Below, piece after piece: positions 24,200 to 34,023 of a DNA stretch of 64,000 bases. The stretch's first letter is position 1. Each line of letters begins with the position of its first letter. The stretch is taken from contig CAMOWC010000004.1 in NCBI GenBank assembly GCA_946628065.1, positions 29,626 through 93,625 on the forward strand. The letters run 5' to 3'. Under the pieces are notes generated by a model, which did no database searches, was not told where the DNA came from, and saw nothing but the letters and a program-made list of their open reading frames with translations. A program made the translations under genes and the position numbers. Origin of the DNA: an uncultured Clostridiaceae bacterium. GTDB taxonomy: Bacteria > Bacillota > Clostridia > TANB77 > CAG-508.

Positions 24200-26685
24200 A
24201 TATTACTTTATATCCAGCTTTTTCAATTGCTTCTTTGATTGTATCACTTTCCACTTTTTTATTAGTCTCTATTGTTGCAGTCTTATTTTCTAGACTAACA
24301 TCCACATTTGTTATTCCTTCTACACTTTTTAAAGCATTCTCAACTGCCATCTTGCAATGATTGCACATCATTCCTTCAATTTGTATTGTTATAGTATCCA
24401 TCTTTGTTTTTACCTCCTTTTTATTTCTTGGCTTAAAATTTCTTAGTCTTAATGCATTTGAAACGACACATACAGAGCTTAAGCTCATTGCTGCAGCTCC
24501 TATCATGGGATTTAAGCGTATTCCAAATGTAGGATATAATAATCCACATGCTATAGGAATACCTATAATATTATAGAAAAATGCCCAAAATAAATTTTGT
24601 TTTATATTTTTTATTACTTCTTTGCTTAAATCAATTGCCGTAACAGAATCTTGCAAGTCATTTTTCATTAAAACAACATCAGCTGAATCTAATGCTATAT
24701 CAGTTCCTGAACCAATTGCTATTCCTACATCTGCTTGTGCAAGTGCCGGGCTATCATTAATTCCATCCCCTATAAATGCAACTTTGTGTTTATCATTTTG
24801 CAAGTTTTTTACCTCTTTTGCTTTATCTTGTGGCAATACTTCTGCCACTACTGTGTTTATGTTTGCTTCTTTTGCAATATAATTTGCCACAGTTTCATTG
24901 TCTCCGGTTATCATTATTGTCTCTATTTTTCTATTTTTAAGTTGGCTTACTGCTAAGTTACTTGTTCTTTTTATAACATCTGCAACTGCTATAATCCCAA
25001 TTAGTTCTTTATTTTCAGCGAAATATAAAACTGTTTTGCCTTGTTTTTGTAATTTATCTGAATTCTCATTTTCGGTATTTACTTCATTTTCTTGTATGAA
25101 GCTTTCGCTACCTGCATAAAAATTTTTACCATTTATTTTCCCAGTTACGCCTTTCCCTGGTATTGCTTTAAATTCCTCTATTTCTTCATACACTATTTCT
25201 TCTTCTTTTGCCTTCTTAACTATTGCTTTCGCTAGTGGATGTTCTGATTTTGACTCAATCCCTGCAGCTTTTTTTAAGAACTCTTTCTCATCCATAAATG
25301 ATATAATATCTGTAACTTTTGGTTTACCTTCCGTAATTGTCCCGGGTTTTATCAAATATTACAGTATCTATTAAGTGTAACATTTCTAAGCTTTCTGCTG
25401 ATTTTATTAGTATCCCATGTTCTGCCGCTTTTCCTGTTCCAACCATTATCGCAACAGGTGTAGCTAACCCTAAAGCGCACGGACAAGAAATCACTAAAAC
25501 TGCTATACCAGATGTTAAAGCAAATTCAAAACTTTGTCCAGTAAGTAACCATACTAAAAATGTTAAAATTGCAATAATTATTACAGTTGGAACAAATATA
25601 CCACTTACTTTGTCAGCTATTCTCGCTATTGGAGCTTTTGAGTTTGCCGCCTCTTCAACAAGCTTTATTATTTGTGAAATTGTTGTATCTTCTCCAACTT
25701 TTGTCGCTTTAATCTTTATTGCGCCATTTTTATTAATTGTTCCAGATGTTACCTTGCTCCCATTATTTTTTTCTACAGGCATACTTTCTCCTGTAATACT
25801 AGATTCATCAATCCAAGTGTTACCTTCAATCACTTCGCCATCCACAGGAATAACCATTCCAGGTTTTATAAGCAAAATATCTCCCTTATTTATGTCTTCT
25901 ACATTAATCTCAAATTCCTTTTTATCTCTTATTGCAATTGCTGTTTTAGGTATCAAATTGATAAGCTTACTTATCGAATCACTTGTTTTGCTCTTTGACC
26001 TAGTTTCTAAGTATTTACCTATTGTAACTAATGTCAATATCATGCCTGCTGATTCAAAATATATATCCTTAGAATACTTTTCTACTATTGGTAAACTGCT
26101 TGTTCCAAACCCATATCCAATCATATATATTGAAAAAATACCATAAATAATTGATGCACTTGCACCAATTGCAATTAATGAATCCATATTTGGTTTTCCA
26201 GTAAACAGCCTTTTAAATCCTACCACAAAATAGCTTCTATTTAGATATACTATTGGTAATAATATAAGTAGTTGTGTGAATGCAAATGTAATAGCATTTT
26301 TTGATCCATGAAAAATAGGAATTACGGGCATTCCAATCCACTCATTTAGCATATGCTGCATTGCTATATACATTAGCGGGATTAAGAAACAGATTGACAG
26401 GATTAATCTATTTTTCATGGATTTCATTTGGATATCTTGGTTTTCTTGTCTTGAATTATTTTTTTTAGTATCATTATAAAGACTAGCACCATACCCTGCT
26501 TTTACCACAGCTTCAATTATTTTATTGCTGTTGGTAATAGATTCATCAAAATCCACTATCATATTATTTAATAGTAGATTAACATTTGCGCTCTTTACCC
26601 CTTCAACTTTATTTACTGCTTTTTCAACATGTGCCTGACAACTACTACATGTCATTCCTTGCACATCAAATCTTTCTTTTCTCAT
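24198..26685 (-). CDS. copA: Copper-type P1B ATPase with C-terminal CopZ-like domain; +1 shift at CGG
   Basis: The N-terminal HMA domain carries GMTCSSCQAH. Eight membrane helices include the CPC metal site (ISCPCALGLATPVA), preceded by the actuator motif (SSITGESMP). The zero frame reads DKT-CGG-GAC (CGG at 25344-25342) and stops five codons on. Skipping the C restores the invariant DKTGT phosphorylation motif and the whole P and N domains (SEHPLAKAI, TGDN, GDGINDSPALA). Total length is about 828 residues. The C-terminus carries a second HMA domain (MMCNHCKMAVENAL), like a fused CopZ chaperone; an independent CopZ start there cannot be excluded. It follows dfx and a small gene with overlapping stop and start codons. 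Confidence 0.88.
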
Positions 26686-26888
26686 TATCTTTCCTCTTCA
26701 AGTTCATTCTCTATAAACCTATTTAAATCTATCCCGTTTTTTGTGGCAATGTTAATCAGCTCTTCTTCTGATGCATCTTCAACTTCTCCAAGCTCAATTA
26801 CAGCCATACCAAATCCCGAAATCATTGCTGTTCCAAAATGGTTTCTAAGATATTTCCTTAGTCTTTCTATATCTATGCTGTATCTCAT
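26685..26888 (-). CDS. Small hypothetical protein between dfx and copA
   Basis: 67 residues. The start at 26888 lies inside the 3' end of the desulfoferrodoxin gene, and its stop overlaps the copA start (TAATG), so all three are coupled. It is helical and acidic, with no Cys or His cluster, so it is unlikely to be a metal chaperone. Sequence features are RYSIDIERLRKYLRNHF, then a Gly/Ala-rich strand pair GTAMISGFGMAVIEL. Not recognised. Confidence 0.65.
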   Translation of the reverse strand: MRYSIDIERLRKYLRNHFGTAMISGFGMAVIELGEVEDASEEELINIATKNGIDLNRFIENELEEER

Positions 26889-26895
26889 GTTCTGC

Positions 26896-27267
26896 TTAAG
26901 CCTCTGCTTTCCATAGGCCATGTTTATTACAGTATGAGTATATCTTCATTCCTGGTTTGTATTTGCAATGTGCTTTCGCTTCTTTGCCTGGTTTTAAATA
27001 TTTAAACACAGTTTTGTTTTCATATACAAATGCAATCCATTCTATGTAATGTTCATCTTCCATTACGTGGTTTACAGTAACATATATTTTTTCATCTTGA
27101 ATTTCATATGTTGGAACATGTTTTTCAAAACTTGCATCAACAGAGTTTGGTTCCATAATTTCCATTTTTTCTCCGCAACATTCAATTCCACATGGACAAT
27201 TGCACTCTTCGATAACCTGTACCATTGCTCCACAATTTTTACATTTTCTAATAACTAATTCTTTCAT
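26896..27267 (-). CDS. dfx: Desulfoferrodoxin (superoxide reductase)
   Basis: 123 residues. The N-terminal desulforedoxin-like iron centre is formed by CKNCG and GIECCGEKM. The neelaredoxin domain shows FEKHVPTYE, NHVMEDEHYIEWI and CNKHGLW, which give the four His and one Cys ligands of the superoxide-reducing iron. It detoxifies superoxide in anaerobes without producing oxygen. As the first gene of the operon with copA, it links oxidative and copper stress. Confidence 0.88.
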   Translation of the reverse strand: MKELVIRKCKNCGAMVQVIEECNCPCGIECCGEKMEIMEPNSVDASFEKHVPTYEIQDEKIYVTVNHVMEDEHYIEWIAFVYENKTVFKYLKPGKEAKAHCKYKPGMKIYSYCNKHGLWKAEA

Positions 27268-27335
27268 GTTTAACCCTCCATTTTTATATGAATTGTATCA
27301 TCTTTTCCTTAAAAAAACAATCTTTGTTAAATGTT

Positions 27336-27381
27336 AAAGGATGAAACGTTTAGAATCGTCTCTAACGTTTCATCCTTTTTT
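27336..27381. terminator. Bidirectional terminator at the HtrA stop
   Basis: AAAGGATGAAACGTTTAGA and its inverted copy meet around ATCGTC, with T and A runs on both sides. The stem overlaps the last codons of the protease gene. Confidence 0.8.
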
Positions 27382-28513
27382 CATAAGTTTTACTGCAATC
27401 GTATATATTTTATTGTTTCGTGTAATAGAAAGTACAACATCATCTTCTGGATTTTTACTGTATATATATGCTCGGAGTTCACTCATTTTATCAATATTCA
27501 CATCATCTATTTTTGTAATCACATCTCCAACCTTTACGCCTGCCTTGCTTGATGGACCATCCAGTGCAACTTGTGCAACATATACCCCCGAATTTAGCTC
27601 TTGTTTTGACTCTAAATATGGTATTACTTCCTTATCATACCCAAATATGCCAAGATATGCCTCTTCAATAGGTTTATTGTTTGCAATTTTATCAATAATA
27701 GGTTTTATAATATTTATTGGTATCGCAAATCCAATTCCTTCTGCTGAAGTAATTTTCACAGAATTAATTCCTATTACTTCCCCATCTAAATTAATTAATG
27801 GTCCTCCACTATTACCCGGATTTATTGTTGCGTCTGTTTGAATTAGGTCTTCCATATAAGTTTCATTTCCATTTTCATCTATTTTTATTGTTCTATCAAG
27901 TGCGCTTATTATCCCACCTGTCACTGTCCTTTGAAATTCAAATCCAATTGGGTTTCCTATTGCATATACCATATCCGCTATTTTTGCGCTGTCAGAGTCT
28001 CCGAGTCTTACATATTTAAGCGATTTAGCATTTATTTTTACAACTGCCAAATCAATTTCGCTATCTGCCCAAACTACCGTCCCATTATATGAGTTTCCGC
28101 TCTCTAGCGTCACATAGCAAGTACTATATTTCCCTCCTGACACATGTTCATTTGTTAATATATATCCATTGTCTGTTACAATTACTCCTGTCCCCAATCC
28201 CAGTTGAGAATTTGCATCATTTAAAAAAACTGTATTCCCAGCGCTTTTAATTTTTGAAATCCCAACTATGCTATGGCTTACTGTTTCTATCATTTCACTT
28301 ATTTCTTGCCCTTTTAATTTGCTTTCAGATAAACTCCTTGTTAATGTAACATTGGTTTCGCTACTTTCTTCTATAAATGGTTTTATTTCTATTCCTAAAT
28401 ACATACTATGTAGCAAAATACTAACAATTGATACACATATTATTATTCCGAGCGAGGCTTAAAAGTCTCTTTAATTTGGCGTGTTTTATTTCTTTTGGTT
28501 TATACCTATACAT
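27370..28513 (-). CDS. htrA: HtrA/DegP-type serine protease; +1 shift at CGG in the anchor
   Basis: The ATG at 28513 stands behind GGAGG and starts MYRYKPKEIKHAKLKRLLSLA, a basic cytosolic end. At codon 22 (CGG, 28450-28448) the zero frame breaks and stops within ten codons. Skipping the C gives LAGIIICVSIVSILL, a perfect membrane anchor that runs into the known protease frame. The start inside the second frame (28416) would lack both anchor and ribosome site. The trypsin-like domain has His in NEHVSG, Asp in DSEIDLAVVKI, and the nucleophile in NPGNSGGPL. A C-terminal PDZ domain (GVYVAQVALDGPSSKAGVKV) follows. Total about 380 residues. It is an envelope quality-control protease facing outward. 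Confidence 0.87.
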
Positions 28514-28567
28514 AAATTAGCCTCCATATATGGTTATTATTTCCATATACAGAGGTTTTAAACGTAT

Positions 28568-29194
28568 TTATTTTTTTAATTCTTTTCTACGCTCTTTATA
28601 ATTTGGCATGTATTTTCCAACTAAATTCCAAAATTCTTTTGAATGATTCATATGTTTTAAGTGGCATAGTTCATGCAATACTACATATTCTATTAATTCT
28701 TCTCTTTTTTGGACAAGGTTTAAGCTTAAAGTAATAGCTTTTTTACTAGAGCAACTGCCCCACGCAGATTTTATGTCCTTTATTCTCCATGAGTCCGGTG
28801 TAAGACCCGTAACATGCATCATCTTTTCAGTTGTGGTTGCGTATTGTTTTAATGCGTACTTTTTATATAAATTTTTAACCAGCCTATCTCTTTCTTTTTG
28901 TGTGTCTTCTATAGAATATAAATATGCTTTTGAGTCTTTAATTTCTATGCATTCTCTATTTGATTGAACAAATTGTATTTGATATTTTTCTCCTAGTAAT
29001 TCTACATATTGATTATTGTTCTCAATTTTTTTTGTTTGTGCCTTAACACTTTTTTCTATCCAGTCTTTTTTCTTTTCTATAAGCTTTTCAATTTCATTTT
29101 CCGGCATCCTTTTTGGTACTCTGACATACACTTGCCCATCTTTTATTTGTATGTAAAGGTTTTTAATATTTTTTCTAGTAACAATATAATCCAT
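28568..29194 (-). CDS. YgjP/SprT-like zinc metallopeptidase (DUF45)
   Basis: 208 residues from the ATG at 29194 behind GGAGG. The zinc site is HELCHLKHMNHSKEFW (HExxH plus a third His), with the family's preceding WGSCSSKKAITLSLNL motif. It is cytosolic, related to M48 and WSS1/SprT proteins. Biological target unknown. Confidence 0.85.
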   Translation of the reverse strand: MDYIVTRKNIKNLYIQIKDGQVYVRVPKRMPENEIEKLIEKKKDWIEKSVKAQTKKIENNNQYVELLGEKYQIQFVQSNRECIEIKDSKAYLYSIEDTQKERDRLVKNLYKKYALKQYATTTEKMMHVTGLTPDSWRIKDIKSAWGSCSSKKAITLSLNLVQKREELIEYVVLHELCHLKHMNHSKEFWNLVGKYMPNYKERRKELKK

Positions 29195-29256
29195 CTTTTC
29201 CTCCAAAATGCATTATACCACCATTTACAAATTAATGAAATAAATTTATAAAAATG

Positions 29257-29285
29257 TTGAATTATGTAAACATATGTGTTATAAT
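29257..29285 (+). promoter_or_regulatory. Promoter of GC-rich gene 3
   Basis: TTGAAT (29257-29262), a 17-base spacer and TATAAT (29280-29285), followed by AAAGGAGG before the ATG at 29333. Confidence 0.7.
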
Positions 29286-29332
29286 GTAGTGCATAAGGCA
29301 TTGCCTTAAATAAAAAAAGGAGGAACCTTGCT

Positions 29333-29548
29333 ATGGCACGCGACGACTACAGGACTAGCTCTGGAGAGATGGAGAACAATCATCGGAAGAATCAGATGAT
29401 TAGCGCCGCAGCGCGCGAAGTCGGTATTTCCGCATCTGATTTGTCCGACGAGGTTCATGCCCGCAAGGGCGATTGGGATGCCGGCGATTTCACGTATTCC
29501 GAGCTTCTCAAGATCGCCCGGGAGATCAAGGACGACCAGCGCAAATAA
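29333..29548 (+). CDS. GC-rich small hydrophilic protein
   Basis: 71 residues. It is very hydrophilic and charged, with a helical middle (MISAAAREVGISASDLSDEV) that could be a small HTH-like domain and a C-terminal SELLKIAREIKDD helix. Base composition is far above the surrounding DNA, with GCC, GCG and CGC codons common. It has two in-frame CGG codons (29384-29386, 29519-29521). A +1 shift at the first would end the protein at once, so here CGG must be read as Arg if the product is made. It has its own promoter, ribosome site and terminator. It was probably acquired; function unknown. Confidence 0.7.
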   Translation: MARDDYRTSSGEMENNHRKNQMISAAAREVGISASDLSDEVHARKGDWDAGDFTYSELLKIAREIKDDQRK

Positions 29549-29557
29549 TTCCTCGGC

Positions 29558-29592
29558 GAGGGAGCAGAATTCAGTTTCTGCTCCCTCATTTT
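29558..29592 (+). terminator. Terminator of GC-rich gene 3
   Basis: GAGGGAGCAGAA is inverted at 29576-29587 and followed by ATTTTAT. Confidence 0.8.
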
Positions 29593-29617
29593 ATGCAAAC
29601 TATATTTTACTAAACTA

Positions 29618-29646
29618 TTGCAACTAATTCGCGCTTATGCTAGAAT
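29618..29646 (+). promoter_or_regulatory. Promoter of the NRPS-kinase operon
   Basis: TTGCAA (29618-29623), a 17-base spacer and TAGAAT (29641-29646), about 100 bp before the NRPS start. Confidence 0.55.
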
Positions 29647-29745
29647 AAACTTGTATTTTGACATGTACTATATATTTTATAATTAATAATCTAAACGTAC
29701 TCATATTATGACAAACAGTAATTTTCGAAAAGCGAAGGTGAAGAG

Positions 29746-32700
29746 ATGTTTAAAAAGGATCTTTATGAATTAACAAATCCACAAAAAAATATATGGGAAT
29801 TGGAGCAAATTAATGGTGAAGGTACTCCTATTAATCATATTTTTGCAGTATTAAAGCTAAAAGGTGTTCTTGAAGAAAATTTGCTTGTAAAAACCATAAA
29901 TAAAATTATTGAAAGCAATGATTCATTTAGGCTAAAATTTGTTAAAGAAGGTAACAATCTATACCAATATATTGAAGCATACTCTCCTTGCCAAATCGAA
30001 GTAAGGCATTTTGACACAGATAACATCGAAAGTGCAGTTGAAGAATACAAGAGCTTAAAACTTTCAATAGACCAAACTTTCCGCTTCTCCCTATGTTTTA
30101 CCCCAGACAATACTTATATTTTGTATAAATCTCATCATATCATTTCAGATGCATGGAGTATGACCCAAGTTTGCGAACAAGTAAAAGATTTTTATGAAAA
30201 ACTTGCAAGAGCACAAATGGGCGAATCAATTGACAGCAATGCCTTTTTTAAGCCAAGCTATTTGGAATTTGTCAATAGAGAAGTTTCATATAAAGATTCT
30301 CCAAAATATTATTCAGACAAGGAATTTTGGGAAAATTATGTGTCTAATATACCAACTTCCAAAATATATAAGCTAAATGGATTTGAGAAAACCGCAAATA
30401 GACTTTCATATCCAATTGCAAATGATTTATTCAGTCGTATTTCTAATTACTGTAATAAAAACAAAATATCAGAATATGCCTTCTTTTTAGGTATATTGTC
30501 TTTATATTATAGTAAAATACATAATGTAAATAACATGGTATTTGGAACGCCTTTTTTAAATAGGCAAAAGCGATTAAATGAATTTCAAATAACGGGAATG
30601 TTCGTATCAACATTGCCTTTGGTAATTAATACTGATTCATGTAAAAATATCATTGAGTTATGCCAGCAAATATCAGGCCTTAATATTTCTCTTTTTAAAC
30701 ATTCAAACTATCAATACCATAAGATTCAAGAGGCATACTCTAGTTATACTAATGAAAACTCAGGAATATATGAGGTTGGTTTTTCATACCAAATTAATAA
30801 ACAAGAAAAAACAACAGGAAATGGCGATTTGGGTGAATGCACATGGTTTTTTTCAGAAAAACAAAATAATCCTCTGACTATACATTTAACTACATTAAAT
30901 AACAAAAAACTTATTAGTTATGACTATCTTCTTTCATGTATAAGTGAAAATGAAATTGAAAGCATGAACAAAATCATTTTTCACCTAATATCGCAAGTAT
31001 TAGATGGGAAAAAGAATTATTCAGAAATAAGTTTATTAACACAAGATGATATAAAAAATCTTTCCGCATTTAATGATACTGGAATCGTTCAAAATTCATA
31101 CGAAACTGTTATAGATATTTTTGAGGACATGGTTCAAAAATATCCCGAAAAAATTGCAATTACTTGTAATGACGTTTCAATAACATACCAAGAATTAAAT
31201 AAAAAAATTAATATCTTAGCTAATAAATTATACTCTTTAAATGTCTCAAGCAATGCACCTGTTGCTTTATTTTTTGACAAGAGTATAGAGATGATTATAT
31301 CAATGTTTGCAGTACTAAAATCTGGAGGCTGTTATGTCCCTATTTTACCAGATGAAGATATTTCCCGTATAGAATATATTCTAAAGGATTGCAAGCCAAA
31401 ATTAATTTTAACCCACAAGAACTATGATTCACATATTTCTTTACAAATAGCTAAAATAAATATTGACAAATTAGATTTAAATTCTGGTTTTTATGGCTTA
31501 AAATGCTCTATATCTCCACAAAATACAGCTTATATTATTTACACTTCTGGCTCTACAGGCAATCCAAAAGGCACCATGGTAACTCATAAAAACATCTGCA
31601 ACTTAATATATTCAATAAAATCAGATCCTGTTTTAAAGGCCTCACCAAATGATGTATCACTATCATTGTTAAAATACTCTTTTGATGCATCTGGAATTGA
31701 CATTTACTCTTCTTTGTTGTTTGGGGGTAAATTAGTGCTAGTAAGAAAAGAAGATGAACTAAATCCAGAAAGAGTTGTTCGAATTATTGAAAAGGAAAAA
31801 GTCACAAGATCTTTTCTTATTCCAAAGTGGATTGAGCATATTGCAATTCAAGATAAATTATTAAATAGCAATTTATCTAGCTTGAAAATTCTAGGTACTG
31901 GTGGAGAAGTTTTAAAACCATTTTTGGCAGAGCACTTGCTTTCAAAATATAGCAATTTAAAAATTCTAAATTTATATGGGCCAACTGAAACCACAATGTT
32001 TACTACAGTTAAGTCTGTTGGAGTATTTGAAGTAAAAAATAATTATACATCCATTGGTAAGCCAATTTATGGTGCTAGAATTGGAATTATAAACTCTAAT
32101 TTAGAGTTTCTTCCTCTCGGCTATAAAGGTGAATTAATAATTTATGAAGATGATACTTCTATAAAAAATATTGCAAAAGGATATTTAAATTTAGACGAAC
32201 AAACTAAAGAAAAATTTATATATATATATAATCCTATTTTAAATAAAACAGTAAAAGCATACCGAACTGGCGATTCTGCAAAAATAAATAAAGATTTAGA
32301 AATTGAATTTGTTGGGAGAAATGATGATGTTGTAAAAGTTAACGGTGGATATTTAGTTGCTTTAAATGAAGTCCAAAACATGGTCCAAAAATTACTTGGT
32401 TTTAGTTATGAGCCATATGCTATTGCAATTCCATATAAAAATACAAAGATAATAATATTATTTTTTACTTCAAAAGAGAAAAATATAAATTTGAACAATA
32501 TTAAAAACTATATAAATAGTAACATATCATTTTATATGAGACCTAAAAAAATTATTTATTTGGACGAATTTCCAAGAAATAATTCTGGAAAAATAGATAG
32601 AACTGCTCTCAAAAACATAGCAATCGAATATATGGAAGAAACAAAAAATAAGATTATTCCACCAAAAACAAAAACAGAAATTAAAATATGTAATTATCTA

Positions 32701-34023
32701 AAAGAATTACTCGGTAGTGATGAAATATCTGTAAGTGATGATTTTATTGATGACTTAGGAATTGATTCCTTAACACTAACGGCTTTATACACACATCTTG
32801 AGAATTATAAAATTACTATACAAGATTTATATAACAATTCTAATGTAAGAGATTTAGCCTATTTTATCGACAGTAATTCATCTGTTGAAATAATGCCTAA
32901 TTTAGAAAATATATCTAATATCAAAATTTTAAATAATGTCGAAAAAATTGATTTATCCAGCATATTGCTCACAGGTAGTACTGGGTTTTTAGGTATTCAC
33001 ATCTTGAAAGATTTATTATTAGAACAAACCGTTAAAAAAATATATTGCATTGTAAGAAATAAAATTAATCTTGATGGTAAAAAAAGGTTAAGCAAGTCAA
33101 TAGAATACTATTTCAGCTCAGATGAGCTTTTATTAAAATTAGTTGAACAAAAAGTAATTGTTTTAAATGGTGATACTTCAAAAACCCTACTTGGAATGTC
33201 TAAGAAAACGTATTTTGATTTACAAAATGATGTTACATGCGTTATAAATTGTGCTGCAAATACGAAACATTTTGCTAGGTTGGATCAATTAAGAGCGGAT
33301 AATGTGCAAAGTGTTTCTAACTTAATAGACTTTTGTGAAAATAAAATATTTTTATCACATATTTCAACTTTATCGATAGCTGGATTCCATGGTGACGATA
33401 CAGAAAATAAAATATTTGATGAGAATACATTGTTCATAAAACAGAAATTTAATAACAATCCATATTTAATAACAAAATTTGAAGCTGAAAAGGAAATTCT
33501 TGAAGCTAACAAAAATGGATTAAAGTCTAATATTTTTAGATTAGGAAATATTATGCCTCGTTTTAGCGATGGTGTATTTCAGCAAAATGCAGCTCAAAAC
33601 GTATTCTTAGGAGCATTAAAAGCCATAGTTGACTCCAAAGTCGTTGCAAAAGATCTTTTGAGCCTGAATATAGAATTTAGTCCCGTAGACGAATGTAGTA
33701 AAATGATTGTAGCACTATTAAAAAATAGCGGTCCAAACTCTGTATATCATATTTTAAATGACAAAGAAATTTCAATATTTGAAATTAAAACATTACTTAA
33801 GTTTTTAAATTGTGATATTCTAGATGTAGATTTAAAAACCTTTATTGAAGAGATTTCAAAAAAATCAGATGAATACATTAAAGAATACATTTTGGGAAAT
33901 AATTTAAATGAATTTTCTCAAACTGCAACGCTTCAAACTCTGAATAAAATAGGGTTAGAATGGCCAAAAATTGATGTAAATTATATGCAAAAAATTTTAA
34001 AAATTATTAAGGAAGAGATGTGA
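29746..34023 (+). CDS. Single-module nonribosomal peptide synthetase (C-A-PCP-R)
   Basis: 1425 residues. The condensation domain occupies residues 1-430 (HHIISDAWS active-site motif, with Ala for the usual Gly). The adenylation domain spans 450-970 (YIIYTSGSTGNPKGT, SFDASGIDIY, LNLYGPTETT, YRTGD, NSGKIDR). The carrier domain is at 980-1060 with DDLGIDSL, the Ser receiving phosphopantetheine. The terminal thioester reductase runs from about 1080 (LLTGSTGFLGIH for NADPH, YLITK catalytic pair). The product should be an acylated amino aldehyde or alcohol. Similar C-A-T-R synthetases of gut clostridia are known to make peptide aldehydes and pyrazinones. No phosphopantetheinyl transferase or transporter is adjacent. 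The acyl donor is unknown. It overlaps the kinase gene by 4 bp. Confidence 0.9.
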   Translation: MFKKDLYELTNPQKNIWELEQINGEGTPINHIFAVLKLKGVLEENLLVKTINKIIESNDSFRLKFVKEGNNLYQYIEAYSPCQIEVRHFDTDNIESAVEEYKSLKLSIDQTFRFSLCFTPDNTYILYKSHHIISDAWSMTQVCEQVKDFYEKLARAQMGESIDSNAFFKPSYLEFVNREVSYKDSPKYYSDKEFWENYVSNIPTSKIYKLNGFEKTANRLSYPIANDLFSRISNYCNKNKISEYAFFLGILSLYYSKIHNVNNMVFGTPFLNRQKRLNEFQITGMFVSTLPLVINTDSCKNIIELCQQISGLNISLFKHSNYQYHKIQEAYSSYTNENSGIYEVGFSYQINKQEKTTGNGDLGECTWFFSEKQNNPLTIHLTTLNNKKLISYDYLLSCISENEIESMNKIIFHLISQVLDGKKNYSEISLLTQDDIKNLSAFNDTGIVQNSYETVIDIFEDMVQKYPEKIAITCNDVSITYQELNKKINILANKLYSLNVSSNAPVALFFDKSIEMIISMFAVLKSGGCYVPILPDEDISRIEYILKDCKPKLILTHKNYDSHISLQIAKINIDKLDLNSGFYGLKCSISPQNTAYIIYTSGSTGNPKGTMVTHKNICNLIYSIKSDPVLKASPNDVSLSLLKYSFDASGIDIYSSLLFGGKLVLVRKEDELNPERVVRIIEKEKVTRSFLIPKWIEHIAIQDKLLNSNLSSLKILGTGGEVLKPFLAEHLLSKYSNLKILNLYGPTETTMFTTVKSVGVFEVKNNYTSIGKPIYGARIGIINSNLEFLPLGYKGELIIYEDDTSIKNIAKGYLNLDEQTKEKFIYIYNPILNKTVKAYRTGDSAKINKDLEIEFVGRNDDVVKVNGGYLVALNEVQNMVQKLLGFSYEPYAIAIPYKNTKIIILFFTSKEKNINLNNIKNYINSNISFYMRPKKIIYLDEFPRNNSGKIDRTALKNIAIEYMEETKNKIIPPKTKTEIKICNYLKELLGSDEISVSDDFIDDLGIDSLTLTALYTHLENYKITIQDLYNNSNVRDLAYFIDSNSSVEIMPNLENISNIKILNNVEKIDLSSILLTGSTGFLGIHILKDLLLEQTVKKIYCIVRNKINLDGKKRLSKSIEYYFSSDELLLKLVEQKVIVLNGDTSKTLLGMSKKTYFDLQNDVTCVINCAANTKHFARLDQLRADNVQSVSNLIDFCENKIFLSHISTLSIAGFHGDDTENKIFDENTLFIKQKFNNNPYLITKFEAEKEILEANKNGLKSNIFRLGNIMPRFSDGVFQQNAAQNVFLGALKAIVDSKVVAKDLLSLNIEFSPVDECSKMIVALLKNSGPNSVYHILNDKEISIFEIKTLLKFLNCDILDVDLKTFIEEISKKSDEYIKEYILGNNLNEFSQTATLQTLNKIGLEWPKIDVNYMQKILKIIKEEM

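Noticed and set aside
24198..25355. Separate gene for the C-terminal half of the copper ATPase
   Set aside because: It would start at KPGTITEG inside the phosphorylation motif without a ribosome site; no natural protein begins there.
27370..28416. HtrA starting at the internal ATG 28416
   Set aside because: No SD upstream and it would remove the membrane anchor that is plainly encoded in the same frame further upstream.
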